Part shown: positions 40,311 to 49,833 of the stretch, piece after piece
Numbering within the stretch: position 1 is the first letter of the stretch
Layout of the letters: each line of letters begins with the position of its first letter
NCBI GenBank assembly: GCA_029057785.1
Contig: JAIDZC010000010.1
Coordinates: 1-64,000, forward strand
Source: Anaeroplasmataceae bacterium
Lineage (GTDB): Bacteria; Bacillota_I; Bacilli_A; Acholeplasmatales; Anaeroplasmataceae
Direction: 5' to 3'
DNA length: 64,000 nucleotides
Notes under the pieces: model-generated
Told to the model about the DNA's origin: nothing
The model's input: the letters and a program-made list of their open reading frames with translations, nothing else
Databases searched by the model: none
Position numbers and translations under genes: made by a program

Positions 40311-41630
40311 ATGATAAAGAAAAGAAAAATCAAAGTACATCCATATGTATTTATTATTTTAACATTTTTATCGGTAATTTTACTTGGTACAATATGCTTT
40401 ATGCTTCCATGGGCAGTACGTGATGGTGTTCGCTTGAGTTTTATAGATGCTTTATTTATGTCTACCTCAAGCGTTTGTGTGACAGGATTATCCGTTGTTT
40501 CTCCAGCAACAAAGTTTAGTTTGTTTGGTAAAATTATAATGGCCATCCTTATGGAAGTTGGAGGGTTATCTTTTTTGACGATCGCTGTATGCTTTTTTGC
40601 CATATTGGGTGGTAAGATTGGAATCAGCAATAGATATCTTTTAAGAGAGGCATTAAATCAAAATTCAATTGCAGGAATTGTACATCTTGTCAAAAGAATT
40701 ATATTGATTTCTTTCATAATTCAAATGATTGGTGTCGTCTTAAATTACCTAGCATTAATGTCTTATTATCATTATGATTTTTGGAAAACACTGGGAGCTT
40801 CCATTTTCCATTCTGTTGCGTCCTTTAATAATGCTGGTTTTGATATTTTTGGAGAACAAAGTTTAATTCCATTTAAGGATAATATTCTTTTAAATATTTC
40901 AACAATCTTATTAATTATTTGTGGTGGATTAGGATTTATTGTTATAGAAGAACTTGTTTCTAAGCATAGTTTAAAGAAATTGTCTTTGCATAGTAAAATT
41001 GTTTTACTTATGACAGTTATCTTGACTCTAGTGGGAATGTTTATTTTGAAGTTTTCTATGTTTGGTCAGATTAGTTGGCTTCAGGCATTGTTTACTTCGG
41101 TAACCTGCCGAACAGCTGGATTTACAGTTATACCTTTAGATCAAATTCCTCCTAGTGCTTATGTTATGTGTATCGTTCTTATGTTTATTGGTGCTTCCTC
41201 ATGTTCAACAGGTGGAGGTATCAAGACGACCACAATATTTGTCATATTTTTGACTTTATTCTATTATGCACAAGGAAAGAAGCCTAGAATTTTCCATAGA
41301 AAAATTTCAGATGGATCTATTTTCAAGGCTTTCGTTTTATTTGGTATTGCTGTAATGATGGTTATGATAGGAACATTACTAATTGGATTTAGTCAGCCCG
41401 GATTAGGCTTAGAAAAAATATTATTTGAAGTTGTATCGGGCTTTTCGACAACAGGGTTAACTATGGGAATCACAACTTCACTAAATGTATTTAGTAAGGT
41501 TGTGTTATGCTTTATGATGTTCTTTGGTAGACTTGGTCCACTTACAATTATTGGGGTTGTTAATCACAACTGGATGACAGAGTCTAAAGAGAAGATACAA
41601 TATGTAGAAGAGAGGATGATTGTAGGATGA
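40311..41630 (+). CDS. ktrB: Potassium transporter KtrB/TrkH subunit
   Basis: The 439 aa membrane protein has the four pore-loop repeats of the SKT family (CVTGLSVV, ASFNNAGFDIF, CRTAGFTV, FSTTGLTMG), each with the selectivity-filter Gly. Together with KtrA it imports K+ coupled to Na+. ATG 40311 with GTGAGG upstream is the true start; TATAAT lies at 40286-40291. It overlaps ktrA by ATGA. Confidence 0.93.
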   Translation: MIKKRKIKVHPYVFIILTFLSVILLGTICFMLPWAVRDGVRLSFIDALFMSTSSVCVTGLSVVSPATKFSLFGKIIMAILMEVGGLSFLTIAVCFFAILGGKIGISNRYLLREALNQNSIAGIVHLVKRIILISFIIQMIGVVLNYLALMSYYHYDFWKTLGASIFHSVASFNNAGFDIFGEQSLIPFKDNILLNISTILLIICGGLGFIVIEELVSKHSLKKLSLHSKIVLLMTVILTLVGMFILKFSMFGQISWLQALFTSVTCRTAGFTVIPLDQIPPSAYVMCIVLMFIGASSCSTGGGIKTTTIFVIFLTLFYYAQGKKPRIFHRKISDGSIFKAFVLFGIAVMMVMIGTLLIGFSQPGLGLEKILFEVVSGFSTTGLTMGITTSLNVFSKVVLCFMMFFGRLGPLTIIGVVNHNWMTESKEKIQYVEERMIVG

Positions 41631-42292
41631 AAAAAAGTTTTATTGTTATAGGATTAGGGCGTTTTGGTTCCTTTGTTGCTAAATCCTTAGCAAATTTGAA
41701 TTGTGATATTTTGGCGATGGATATTTCAGAGGATTGTGTTACTGAGATTGCAAGAGATATAGAGCATTGTGTTATAGCAGATTCAACTAAAATATCAACA
41801 TTAAAGGAATTGGGGGTTGCCTCTATTGATCATGCTGTTGTTGCGATTGGTAACAATTTAGAGGCATCAATTTTAACTACAATGAATTTAAAGGCTCTAG
41901 GTGTAAAAAATATAACTGTAAGAAGTGATTCTGAAGGGTATCGTGAAATCTATGAACGTTTAGGTGCAACAGAAGTTATCATACCTGAAGAGGCATCAGC
42001 CACCTCTCTAGCAAACCAAATTGCAAGTGATGCAATATTAGATTATTATGCCATTGATAAAGATTATGCAATTGTACAAATCCAGGTAGGACCAAAATTT
42101 CCTTCCCAGACCTTAATTGATCTAAATTTGCGTAATAAGTTTGATGTTAATATCGTTGGTATTATTCATGAGGATAAATTTTATATTCCTCGTGGTACAG
42201 ACTATTTGGTTCCATCTGATATTATGGTGCTTGTTGGTACAAAACAAAAAATTAGAAAAGTAGATGCGTTTATCAATCAAGAAACAAAATAG
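41627..42292 (+). CDS. ktrA: Potassium uptake regulator KtrA (RCK domain)
   Basis: The 221 aa cytoplasmic protein has an RCK-N Rossmann domain (VIGLGRFGSFVAKSL) and an RCK-C (TrkA-C) domain. KtrA rings gate KtrB; they bind ATP/ADP and, in some species, c-di-AMP at RCK-C. Start and stop overlap ktrB (ATGA). The stop is followed nine bases later by the lipid-kinase gene. Confidence 0.92.
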   Translation: MKKSFIVIGLGRFGSFVAKSLANLNCDILAMDISEDCVTEIARDIEHCVIADSTKISTLKELGVASIDHAVVAIGNNLEASILTTMNLKALGVKNITVRSDSEGYREIYERLGATEVIIPEEASATSLANQIASDAILDYYAIDKDYAIVQIQVGPKFPSQTLIDLNLRNKFDVNIVGIIHEDKFYIPRGTDYLVPSDIMVLVGTKQKIRKVDAFINQETK

Positions 42293-42301
42293 GTGATTAT
42301 T

Positions 42302-43210
42302 ATGCAGGCTTTAGTTGTTTACAACATATATTCGGGCAAAAGTAAGATTGTAAAAAATATTGATTACATTTGCCAAAAACTAAAAAGTAAATATGAAATT
42401 GTAGAAACTTTTGCCTCTACTGGTCCGAATTCTATTCGAGATTATGTGCTACAAAATGCTGGCAATTATGATTTGGTAGTTGCTGCTGGTGGCGATGGTT
42501 CCATCAATGAAGTGGTAAATGGTCTAATGATGATTAAAAATCGCCCTACCCTTGCTTATGTTCCAACTGGAACCTGCAATGATACAGGGAAGACTTTGGG
42601 TTTAAAAAGAAGTCTACGTAAGACGATGAAGATTATCTTGAATGAAAATAAGACCTTCCTAGATGTGAATCAGATTAATGGTCAATATTTCATTTATGGT
42701 CTTGCTGCGGGAAATTTAACGGATGTCAGTTATGCTGCAAACTATAAGGTAAAAAAGAGATTTGGTAGGTTTGCTTATTATTTTGAAACAGTAAAATCCT
42801 TCAGTAAAGATAGGACGATTCACATTGATATTCAAACCAATGGAAAAACTATATCTGGTAGATTCTTTTTGTTTCTTGCAACAAACTCTAGATATTTAGC
42901 TTCCTTTAAGCTTCATCGTAAGAAAAGAATTTATTTAAATGAAGGAAAACTTTATGTTACATTGATTCGAAAAACTAATCGTCTTATCAATACAATTGAT
43001 TTTGCTTTGTTTATGCTATTAGGGGAACGTTATAAGCATAATATAGAGCATTTTGAAACAAGTAATATGATTATTACCTCTAAAAATGCTATTCCCTATA
43101 ATACTGATGGAGAAAGCTTACCTAAGCTTAGTCGTATAGAAGTGACAGTTTTATCAGAGCAAATCGAAATGATTGTTTCAAAAAGAGTATTAAAAAGACA
43201 TTTTAATTAA
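42302..43210 (+). CDS. Diacylglycerol kinase-family (DagK/YegS-like) lipid kinase
   Basis: The 302 aa protein has a DAGK catalytic domain: ALVVYNIYSGKSK, AAGGDGSINEVVNGL (nucleotide-binding GGDGS) and PTGTCNDTGKTLGL, with an all-beta C-terminal half. In Bacillota DagK recycles diacylglycerol from lipoteichoic acid synthesis; that assignment is likely but related sphingosine/YegS-type kinases look similar. ATG 42302 follows AGGTGAT. A hairpin extending into the next gene may end its transcript. Confidence 0.85.
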   Translation: MQALVVYNIYSGKSKIVKNIDYICQKLKSKYEIVETFASTGPNSIRDYVLQNAGNYDLVVAAGGDGSINEVVNGLMMIKNRPTLAYVPTGTCNDTGKTLGLKRSLRKTMKIILNENKTFLDVNQINGQYFIYGLAAGNLTDVSYAANYKVKKRFGRFAYYFETVKSFSKDRTIHIDIQTNGKTISGRFFLFLATNSRYLASFKLHRKKRIYLNEGKLYVTLIRKTNRLINTIDFALFMLLGERYKHNIEHFETSNMIITSKNAIPYNTDGESLPKLSRIEVTVLSEQIEMIVSKRVLKRHFN

Positions 43211-43238
43211 ATAAATTGAGCTTATTTCAGACATACTA
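43209..43238 (+). promoter_or_regulatory. SigF/SigG-like promoter of the ger operon
   Basis: CATACTA (43232-43238) is an exact forespore -10; AATA (43210-43213), 18 bases upstream, fits the -35 core. Expression of germinant receptors by SigG is known in Bacillus. Confidence 0.55.
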
Positions 43239-43286
43239 TAGTTGGTGATGCATATGACCAAGCTGTCGAGAATAAGCTTTTTTTTA
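43219..43286 (+). terminator. Terminator-like hairpin enclosing the gerAB start
   Basis: AGCTTATT (43219-43226) pairs with AATAAGCT (43271-43278) followed by T9. The 44-base loop holds the ger promoter -10, the ribosome site and the start codon. Read-through RNA from the lipid-kinase gene would fold this way, while RNA from the ger promoter lacks the 5' arm. Confidence 0.45.
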
Positions 43287-44264
43287 TTTGTAAGTGTCTA
43301 TAATTATCTTTGGCTAAGAATACTGATGTTTCCTTATTTCTATAACAACTATGGTAGTATGGGAATTTATTATACTGCTATATTGGCAATAGTGATGCTC
43401 CTGGCATTCATGCTTCTTCCTAAAAAACTTATGTTGCATAACTATGAAGAAGCCTTTAAAAAATCTAATTTTAAATATTTTTATAGTGCTATAATCTTGC
43501 TAGAGAATATTTTTGGTATAGCATTTTGCGTATATTTGTTAGCTAAAATATTTATTCCTACAGGAAATTATTACATTATGCTAGGATTTATAGTGATAAT
43601 TTTAATAGCCTTGTCGTATTACCAACCCAAGGATATTATGGAAATCTCTACTTTATTTATTATTCTTGGTTATTCTATATTAGTCTTGACTTTGTTTTTT
43701 TATCCTAATTTAGATGTTTCTTTATTACTCCCCATAAGACAAACAAGTATTATAGCTCTTCCTATATTTGCAGTTTTATTTTTTGGAGATAATTTAACTT
43801 TTTTAATCAATAAAAAAGATATTCAGTTTTCAAAGTTAAATTTTATAATGGCGATATTTACAGCATTTGTTTTATTTGGTACAGAATATTTCATTTTGAT
43901 TACAAACGCTGGAGACACGTTTTTTAAAAACTTAAATTGGGTGGGTTTTATTAGTTTGTCTATAGAACCAATATCTAAGTATATAGGTAATTTTGAATTT
44001 GCTTATATTTTTTATATTATGATAAGCTGCATTTTTAAATACTCCTACAATATGAGTTTATTAAGAAACATAATAAATATAAATAAACATCTTATGAGTG
44101 GAATTTTATTTGTTATGTTTATCGTGTTATGCACTGTATGCTTTTTATTTATTCCGATGACAGATATATTTTTAAAGATCGTTGTAGTGCTCATGCTATG
44201 TAGTTTTTTGATTCTATTTTGGTTTATAAAGGAGTGTTACCATGCTAGAAAAGCTGAAGAATAA
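43254..44264 (+). CDS. gerAB: Spore germination permease GerAB-like
   Basis: The 336 aa protein has about ten membrane segments, as expected for the APC-type B subunit of germinant receptors, beginning ISFFLFVSVYNYLWLRILMF. It should bind or transport the germinant in the inner spore membrane. ATG 43254 was chosen near GGTGA; ATG 43248 is also possible. It overlaps the gerAA gene by 23 bases. Gene order is B-A-C rather than the A-B-C of Bacillus. Confidence 0.82.
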   Translation: MTKLSRISFFLFVSVYNYLWLRILMFPYFYNNYGSMGIYYTAILAIVMLLAFMLLPKKLMLHNYEEAFKKSNFKYFYSAIILLENIFGIAFCVYLLAKIFIPTGNYYIMLGFIVIILIALSYYQPKDIMEISTLFIILGYSILVLTLFFYPNLDVSLLLPIRQTSIIALPIFAVLFFGDNLTFLINKKDIQFSKLNFIMAIFTAFVLFGTEYFILITNAGDTFFKNLNWVGFISLSIEPISKYIGNFEFAYIFYIMISCIFKYSYNMSLLRNIININKHLMSGILFVMFIVLCTVCFLFIPMTDIFLKIVVVLMLCSFLILFWFIKECYHARKAEE

Positions 44265-45621
44265 TACAGATGTAATTTATAAGGAAACAAAAGCGAATTG
44301 CACAATCATCTATCAAGAACATCTGTGCAATATTATGGACTTTATGAAGGATTTATATCCAAGACTTCTAGAAGACAAGTATAGTGATATAGATGAGATT
44401 ATACCAGGAATCTGTAAGAAGCTGGAATATGACGAAGATGAGATTATACAGTTTGTTTTTTGTGGACTATTGATATGTGAAAGAAATAAGCAATATTATG
44501 TTTTGGATTTATCGAAGGCCCCATCAAGACAAACTGGAGATTCTATTGCAGAACCTGATAATGTATTTGGTCCAAGAGATGGGTTTGTTGAGAATTTCAA
44601 AGAAAATATAGCTCTTATAAGAACACGTGTCAAGGATGATAAACTCAATATAGATACAGTCACTGTAGGAAGAAGAAGCAAAACGATTCTTTCTTTATTG
44701 TCTATTCAGGATATTCATAATGAAGAAATGAGACAAACAATTATTAAGCAATTAGAAGCTATTGATATAGATGCGATTATTTGTATTGAAGATATTATGT
44801 CTTATTTTCAGCATAAGCATCTTTTCCCTACCTTTCATTATGTGGGAACGCCAGACACTGCTTGCAGGCGTTTATATAATGGTGAGTTCGTATTAGTGAT
44901 TGAAAGAAATTGTATTGTTATTTGCCTACCTACAACACTTGCCTATTCCTCAAGATTGAAAATTGATGCATTAAATATTCCTTTATTTTCTTTTTTTGAA
45001 CGATGGTTTGTTATACTTTCTGCAATCTTTTCTATCTTTTTCTGCGGAATCTTATCTGCCTTTAGTAGTATACAGATGGATAACTTGTCTCTTACAGTTC
45101 TGTCTACTTTAAAGGTGTCACAAACGGGTATTTATCTTCCTATCTTTGTAGAGATACTGATTGTACTAGGGATGTTTGAACTCTATTACTTGATTGGTTT
45201 TAGGCAAAACAAAGTTACGGTCTCTTCAACAATTGTCCTTATAGGTGGTTTAATCGTAGGGCAAAATTTAATATCTTCAGGTATTGCTGGAGTATTTATA
45301 ATGACAGCGACAGCAATTTGCTTTTTATTATCTTTTGTAGTAAGCTCCAACGTGACAAATATTATCGCTATAAGTTTAGCAAGATTGTGTATCTTATTTT
45401 CCTCTTTAATATATGGATTATTTGGAGTTGTTATTGCAAGTATTTTATTAGCTTGCTTCCTCTATAATCAAAAGACATTAGGTGTAAGGTACTTTTATCC
45501 ATTCTTACCATTTGATATAAGAGGAATTCATAAATTCTTTTTATCCTCCTCTAATCTAAAGCTAGATGAAAGGGATCGGCCTTTAAGAGTTAATAATAAA
45601 ATTAGGAGGCGTATGGAATGA
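44242..45621 (+). CDS. gerAA: Spore germination protein GerAA-like
   Basis: The 459 aa A subunit has a soluble N-terminal domain with IQDIHNEEMRQTIIKQLEAIDIDAI, GTPDTACRRLYNGEFVLVIE and then a membrane half starting at FERWFVILSAIFSI with about five segments. A subunits form the channel of germinant receptors. AAGGAGTG precedes ATG 44242. The gerAC gene overlaps by four bases. Confidence 0.88.
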   Translation: MLEKLKNNTDVIYKETKANCTIIYQEHLCNIMDFMKDLYPRLLEDKYSDIDEIIPGICKKLEYDEDEIIQFVFCGLLICERNKQYYVLDLSKAPSRQTGDSIAEPDNVFGPRDGFVENFKENIALIRTRVKDDKLNIDTVTVGRRSKTILSLLSIQDIHNEEMRQTIIKQLEAIDIDAIICIEDIMSYFQHKHLFPTFHYVGTPDTACRRLYNGEFVLVIERNCIVICLPTTLAYSSRLKIDALNIPLFSFFERWFVILSAIFSIFFCGILSAFSSIQMDNLSLTVLSTLKVSQTGIYLPIFVEILIVLGMFELYYLIGFRQNKVTVSSTIVLIGGLIVGQNLISSGIAGVFIMTATAICFLLSFVVSSNVTNIIAISLARLCILFSSLIYGLFGVVIASILLACFLYNQKTLGVRYFYPFLPFDIRGIHKFFLSSSNLKLDERDRPLRVNNKIRRRME

Positions 45622-46622
45622 AAAAAATTCTGTGTGGTATTCTTGTGATTTTTAATTTGATTTTACTTGCAGGCTGCAATAGTTATGATATTTCGAAAAT
45701 TCTTTTTATAGCTAGTATTGGAATAGAAAAGAAGGAGGACGGATATCAGGGCTATTTTTATTTGCCTCTAAGTAGCGATATTGGTAAAACGGAAACTACA
45801 GAAAATAAGGGAAAAGGGGAATTTGCTAAAACAACTGGACAAAATATTCCAGAGCTATTTTATAATTTGCAAAATTCTACATCCTTAGTTATGAACTTGA
45901 AGCATGTTTCAAGTATTGTATTAAACAAGGAACTATTAAATAAAGAATTTATTATAGAACTATTGGATTACATTAAATTTTCATTAGATATTGATTTTAA
46001 TTGCTATTTATTCATTACGAAAGAAAAGATGGATGAATTATATAATTTCCAAAATCCCAATCAAGAGAGTGTATTGAATTCATTGCTTGTTTCAACCAGT
46101 GATGCAAACTCTTCCTTTTTGGTAACTCCTCCAATTCATTTTTTAAAGTTTACTAGAGAGTTTTATAAGGATAGAAGTATTTTGCTTCCTATGTTAGATT
46201 TGGAAGAAATTTGGACAATAGATAGTGAACCTGTGAAAAACTTTTATGCACAAAGTGCAATCTATTATTATAAAGGTAATTTAAAAGAAGTTGTTAAAAA
46301 TTCAAGTAGCCCTTATTTTAGTACGACAAGCCATTTTATTGACCAAATAGAGAAAACCTCTATTTGCTTCAAGGATTATAAGTATGGCCTTGATTTTAAA
46401 GAGGTTTTACATCTAAATGTTGAATTCAGTTATGAGATATATAAGACAGAGCATTTTATTCAATCAGAAGAGATTAAGGCTTTTGTAAATAATAGAATTA
46501 AAACATATATATTAGAGTATCAGGAAATGGATCCTTTAAATATTGAGTATTATAATACAGTTTATGGTACATCCTGTTCTTATGATACAATAGATATTCA
46601 AATTAAGATTCTTAAGAATTAA
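45618..46622 (+). CDS. gerAC: Spore germination lipoprotein GerAC-like
   Basis: The 334 aa C subunit has a lipoprotein signal (MKKILCGILVIFNLILLAGC, lipid-attached Cys20), then the GerAC start YDISKILFIASIGIEKKEDGY and the family middle segment with MNLKHVSSIVLNKELL. GerC lipoproteins sit on the outer face of the inner spore membrane and complete the receptor. The stop overlaps, tail to tail, the end of the minus-strand gene that follows. Confidence 0.85.
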   Translation: MKKILCGILVIFNLILLAGCNSYDISKILFIASIGIEKKEDGYQGYFYLPLSSDIGKTETTENKGKGEFAKTTGQNIPELFYNLQNSTSLVMNLKHVSSIVLNKELLNKEFIIELLDYIKFSLDIDFNCYLFITKEKMDELYNFQNPNQESVLNSLLVSTSDANSSFLVTPPIHFLKFTREFYKDRSILLPMLDLEEIWTIDSEPVKNFYAQSAIYYYKGNLKEVVKNSSSPYFSTTSHFIDQIEKTSICFKDYKYGLDFKEVLHLNVEFSYEIYKTEHFIQSEEIKAFVNNRIKTYILEYQEMDPLNIEYYNTVYGTSCSYDTIDIQIKILKN

Positions 46623-47533
46623 CGTCGCTTTCTATAGATAATTATTCCCAATGCAATTAACAATAAAATACAGCTTAAAGAAATATAGATGATTTTATCA
46701 TCTTTTTTCTTTTCTGAAACTAAAGAATTTATGATTTTACATTGGTAGATTTGTTGTGTTCCATCTGAGTAATCAAAAACAAATTGTGCTTGATATATTC
46801 CTTGTTTTAAGGGAGTATCTAGATAAGAGCTTTGAACTTGTACGGCTTGATAGCTTGTGTCTATACTATTCTTTTGTAAGAATAATGCAAGAAGCTCATT
46901 AGAAGCTAAAGTTTTATTTTCAATTAAAATTGGAGTTGATACAATTTGTTTTTGTATACTTTCAAAGCTATGCACAATAAGTGTGATTTGATTAGAGGGA
47001 TTTCCAGAACTATCTGCCCCATAACAGCAGATAGAATAAGTGCCTGGTCCTTGTTCCAAATCCTCTATTCCCTCAAAGAAAAACTGATTTAAATTTGTAT
47101 CATAATTATCTGTGATGATAAGAACGGAGGAAAGAACATCTTGAATATTTTCTTTAGAAAAATCTATGGAGATTTCCCTTTCTGTATAGCTTAACACAGG
47201 TGCAGTAAAATCTCTTACAGATATCTCATCTTCCCATTTTATTGTTTTATTTCTAGAATTTGTTACAGAAATGTAAAGTAAATAGGATTTCACGGACAAA
47301 CTATTTTTTTCATAATCTGTTTCATACTCTGACTGAAAGACTAGTCTATCCGTTAGATTCCCATCTACAGCATCGTAAGAAGTATAGCGCGCTTTAATCT
47401 CATCAAAGGATATGGGGTGGTCATAATCTACAATATGAATGTGTGTATAATCTTCTTCCTCTGCATAAGCTTGGATTGCAAAAAGTGGGAAAAGGACGAG
47501 AAGAAAGATGAAGCAATACTTAATCCTTTTCAT
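46619..47533 (-). CDS. Ig-like (DUF5011-type) surface protein, membrane-anchored
   Basis: The 304 aa protein has a signal peptide (MKRIKYCFIFLLVLFPLFAI), one clear Ig-like repeat (VDYDHPISFDEIKARYTSYD, VDGNLTDRLV), a second weaker one ending GADSSGNPSN, and a C-terminal membrane anchor IIYISLSCILLLIALGIIIY plus basic tail. It is a smaller paralogue of the next gene. The start overlaps that gene's stop by 14 bases, so they are co-transcribed from the minus strand. A role in spore or cell surface structure is possible but not shown. Confidence 0.75.
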   Translation of the reverse strand: MKRIKYCFIFLLVLFPLFAIQAYAEEEDYTHIHIVDYDHPISFDEIKARYTSYDAVDGNLTDRLVFQSEYETDYEKNSLSVKSYLLYISVTNSRNKTIKWEDEISVRDFTAPVLSYTEREISIDFSKENIQDVLSSVLIITDNYDTNLNQFFFEGIEDLEQGPGTYSICCYGADSSGNPSNQITLIVHSFESIQKQIVSTPILIENKTLASNELLALFLQKNSIDTSYQAVQVQSSYLDTPLKQGIYQAQFVFDYSDGTQQIYQCKIINSLVSEKKKDDKIIYISLSCILLLIALGIIIYRKRR

Positions 47534-49094
47534 ATTTTTTCTTTTCCAATACCATAATCATCACTGCAAATGTGATAGGAAGGAGTAATAGTAAATAATA
47601 CCAAGAGCTTGTCTTTTGTGAAGAGGAAGTATCAGAAGAGCCTTCTACAGGAGAGAATACATTTAGGTGAACTGTTCCCTCTTTTTTTGTTCCATCCTGT
47701 AGTGTTTCTACATAAGATACTTCATAGCACCCCTCTTTATCAGTTTCTATATGATTTGTAGCTAGAGAAACATTATTACTTTGAAAATTGATAATTCCTG
47801 CCTCTTTCAGCATTTGAATAATTTGTTCGTTGGTATAGGTGGTACCTAAAGGAATATAAAGTGTTTTTTCGACCATAATGATAGGAGATTCTGTATCCGT
47901 TAGATAATATTTAATAACCTGCTCTCCCACATTATTACTGCCATCAGTAATGGATACCTTCAATCTATATTCTTTCCCTTGAGCACCAGTACATGTGTTT
48001 TCTAGAATTTGTATATTGGAATTGGATAGAGAATAGTAATTATCTGATACTTTCAAAAGACCTCTAATTTCATCATCAGAAAGTATATGGTCAGCGTAGA
48101 TGGTATCTCCACCTGCCAGCAAAGAAATGCTAGGCTTTGTTGTATCTACTACATGAATGGTTAAAACATCAGAAGAAGAATTATATTCATAATCCTTAAC
48201 TGTTCCTGTAATAGTATAAGTTCCTATCTTATTATACTGAGATTTATACTCATCCTTATATTCCCAGCTAAGATAATTTAATGTGTATTGATTATCTGTT
48301 GCTGAAAAGAATTTTTTTGCATCTGCTGAAGTAAAAACCGTATTGACTTCTATGGTATGCTCTTTTTGGGTTAAATGAATTGTCGGTGGCGTTAAGTCCT
48401 TAACCCGAATGATATCAGCTGAATATGTGATGTGCCCTGCATGATCAGAAACATATAGTAGGATATAATAGGTTCCTACATCTAAATGAGAAGGATCATA
48501 ATTTGTTTCAAATACGATTTGATTTGTTATATCCCCATCTACATTATCTATCGCGCGATATCTAGATTTGATTTCGGATAGTGAAATCGGATGATCATAG
48601 TCAACAAAATGTGTCATATTTCCAGCTATAGAGGTATTTGTATTTGGGACTTGGTCGTACATTCCATACCCTGTTATACTGATGATTTCTCTTTCAGTAG
48701 AGAATACTGCATAGGATTTTACGTGAATCGCAGTTAGTCCCTTACTCCTTAATAGGGCACTACCAAATATGGTATAATAAGGCTCACCAATGATAGACAA
48801 ATCCACGGTATCAGGTACATTGAGATTTTCTTCAATCCTCTGATAATCTACTTCATAAGAGCCTTCTAAGAAGAAATAATCATAATCTCCTTTAAAGAAT
48901 CTTTCATCAAGTTGAATTGAATAGCTTCCAAAAAAATAGTACCCACTATTCAATACGACCGCTGAATAAGGATCAATATCACTTTCCTCATAAATTGTAA
49001 TGAGATCCCCTGAAGCATCTGCTTGAAAAGATTTATTCCATCCGTAGCAGAAGAATAAAATAAGAGTTACAACTAAAAATTTCGTTTTTTTCAT
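47520..49094 (-). CDS. Multi-domain Ig-like (DUF5011-type) surface protein
   Basis: The 524 aa protein has a signal peptide (MKKTKFLVVTLILFFCYGW), a unique N-terminal domain, then three or four Ig-like repeats, the first with VDYDHPISLSEIKSRYRAID and VDGDITNQIV, later ones beginning PTIHLTQKE and PSISLLAGG. The C-terminus is a membrane segment (SSWYYLLLLLPITFAVMIMV) and a basic tail, without an LPxTG signal. The VDYDHPIS/VDG pattern is shared with the downstream paralogue. AGGAAAA lies before the ATG. Confidence 0.75.
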   Translation of the reverse strand: MKKTKFLVVTLILFFCYGWNKSFQADASGDLITIYEESDIDPYSAVVLNSGYYFFGSYSIQLDERFFKGDYDYFFLEGSYEVDYQRIEENLNVPDTVDLSIIGEPYYTIFGSALLRSKGLTAIHVKSYAVFSTEREIISITGYGMYDQVPNTNTSIAGNMTHFVDYDHPISLSEIKSRYRAIDNVDGDITNQIVFETNYDPSHLDVGTYYILLYVSDHAGHITYSADIIRVKDLTPPTIHLTQKEHTIEVNTVFTSADAKKFFSATDNQYTLNYLSWEYKDEYKSQYNKIGTYTITGTVKDYEYNSSSDVLTIHVVDTTKPSISLLAGGDTIYADHILSDDEIRGLLKVSDNYYSLSNSNIQILENTCTGAQGKEYRLKVSITDGSNNVGEQVIKYYLTDTESPIIMVEKTLYIPLGTTYTNEQIIQMLKEAGIINFQSNNVSLATNHIETDKEGCYEVSYVETLQDGTKKEGTVHLNVFSPVEGSSDTSSSQKTSSWYYLLLLLPITFAVMIMVLEKKKYEKD

Positions 49095-49281
49095 ATTTTT
49101 CCTTTCTTTTTGAAGCTACCTTTTTTGTGCTTCGTATAAATAATTACCAAAATGTTTCAATTATTTTATTAAAATTTAAAAAAAATATTTTTTTTGTAAT
49201 TTTTTGGTAATTTTTAAGACAGAATATACAAAATAGGTCCATTGAAAGCATTAGATTTGTCGAATAACCGTATGGATTAGA

Positions 49282-49310
49282 TTGTTTTTTATTTGATAAA
49301 TTGATATAAT
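49282..49310 (+). promoter_or_regulatory. Promoter of the deaminase/BspA operon
   Basis: TTGTTT (49282-49287), a 17-base spacer and TATAAT (49305-49310) with extended TGA. Confidence 0.7.
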
Positions 49311-49348
49311 AAATAATATAGATTAAAAGAAAATGAGATGATGTTATA

Positions 49349-49819
49349 ATGTCAGCTGAAAAGAAATTTATGCAGATGGCAATTAAAGAAGCACAAAATG
49401 GAATAAGAAAAGGACATGGCGGACCATTTGGAGCCGTTATTGTAAAGAATGGAGTCGTAATTGGCAAGGGACATAATCAGGTAGTGAAAAATAATGACCC
49501 TACCTGTCACGGAGAGATAATGGCAATTCATAAGGCATGTAAAACAATTCAAAGCTTTGATTTAAGTGGCTGTGAATTATATACTACAGGAGAACCATGC
49601 CCAATGTGCTTAGCTGCAATTCTTTGGGCCAATATATCTAAAGTGTATTATGGCTGTACAATAGAAGATACTGCTAAAATAGGGTTTAGAGATTCTATCT
49701 TTTATCAATTTCAAAAGGATGAAGAAGCTAAAGGTAAATTTTCAAAGATGCTAGATAGAGAAGATTGTTTAAAGCTATATGATGAATATATGAGTATAGA
49801 AAGCAAAACAAACTACTAA
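49349..49819 (+). CDS. Guanine-deaminase-like cytidine/deoxycytidylate deaminase family protein
   Basis: The 156 aa protein has HGGPFGAVIVKNG, NDPTCHGEIMAI (zinc His54 and catalytic Glu56, where most relatives have HAE) and GEPCPMCLAAILWA (Cys84, Cys87). The GGPFGA start and the C-terminal extension resemble the small guanine deaminase of Bacillus more than TadA. It would convert guanine to xanthine. The next gene starts 14 bases after the stop, which is an odd partner for a purine enzyme. Confidence 0.82.
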   Translation: MSAEKKFMQMAIKEAQNGIRKGHGGPFGAVIVKNGVVIGKGHNQVVKNNDPTCHGEIMAIHKACKTIQSFDLSGCELYTTGEPCPMCLAAILWANISKVYYGCTIEDTAKIGFRDSIFYQFQKDEEAKGKFSKMLDREDCLKLYDEYMSIESKTNY

Positions 49820-49833
49820 AAAGGAGAAGGATT

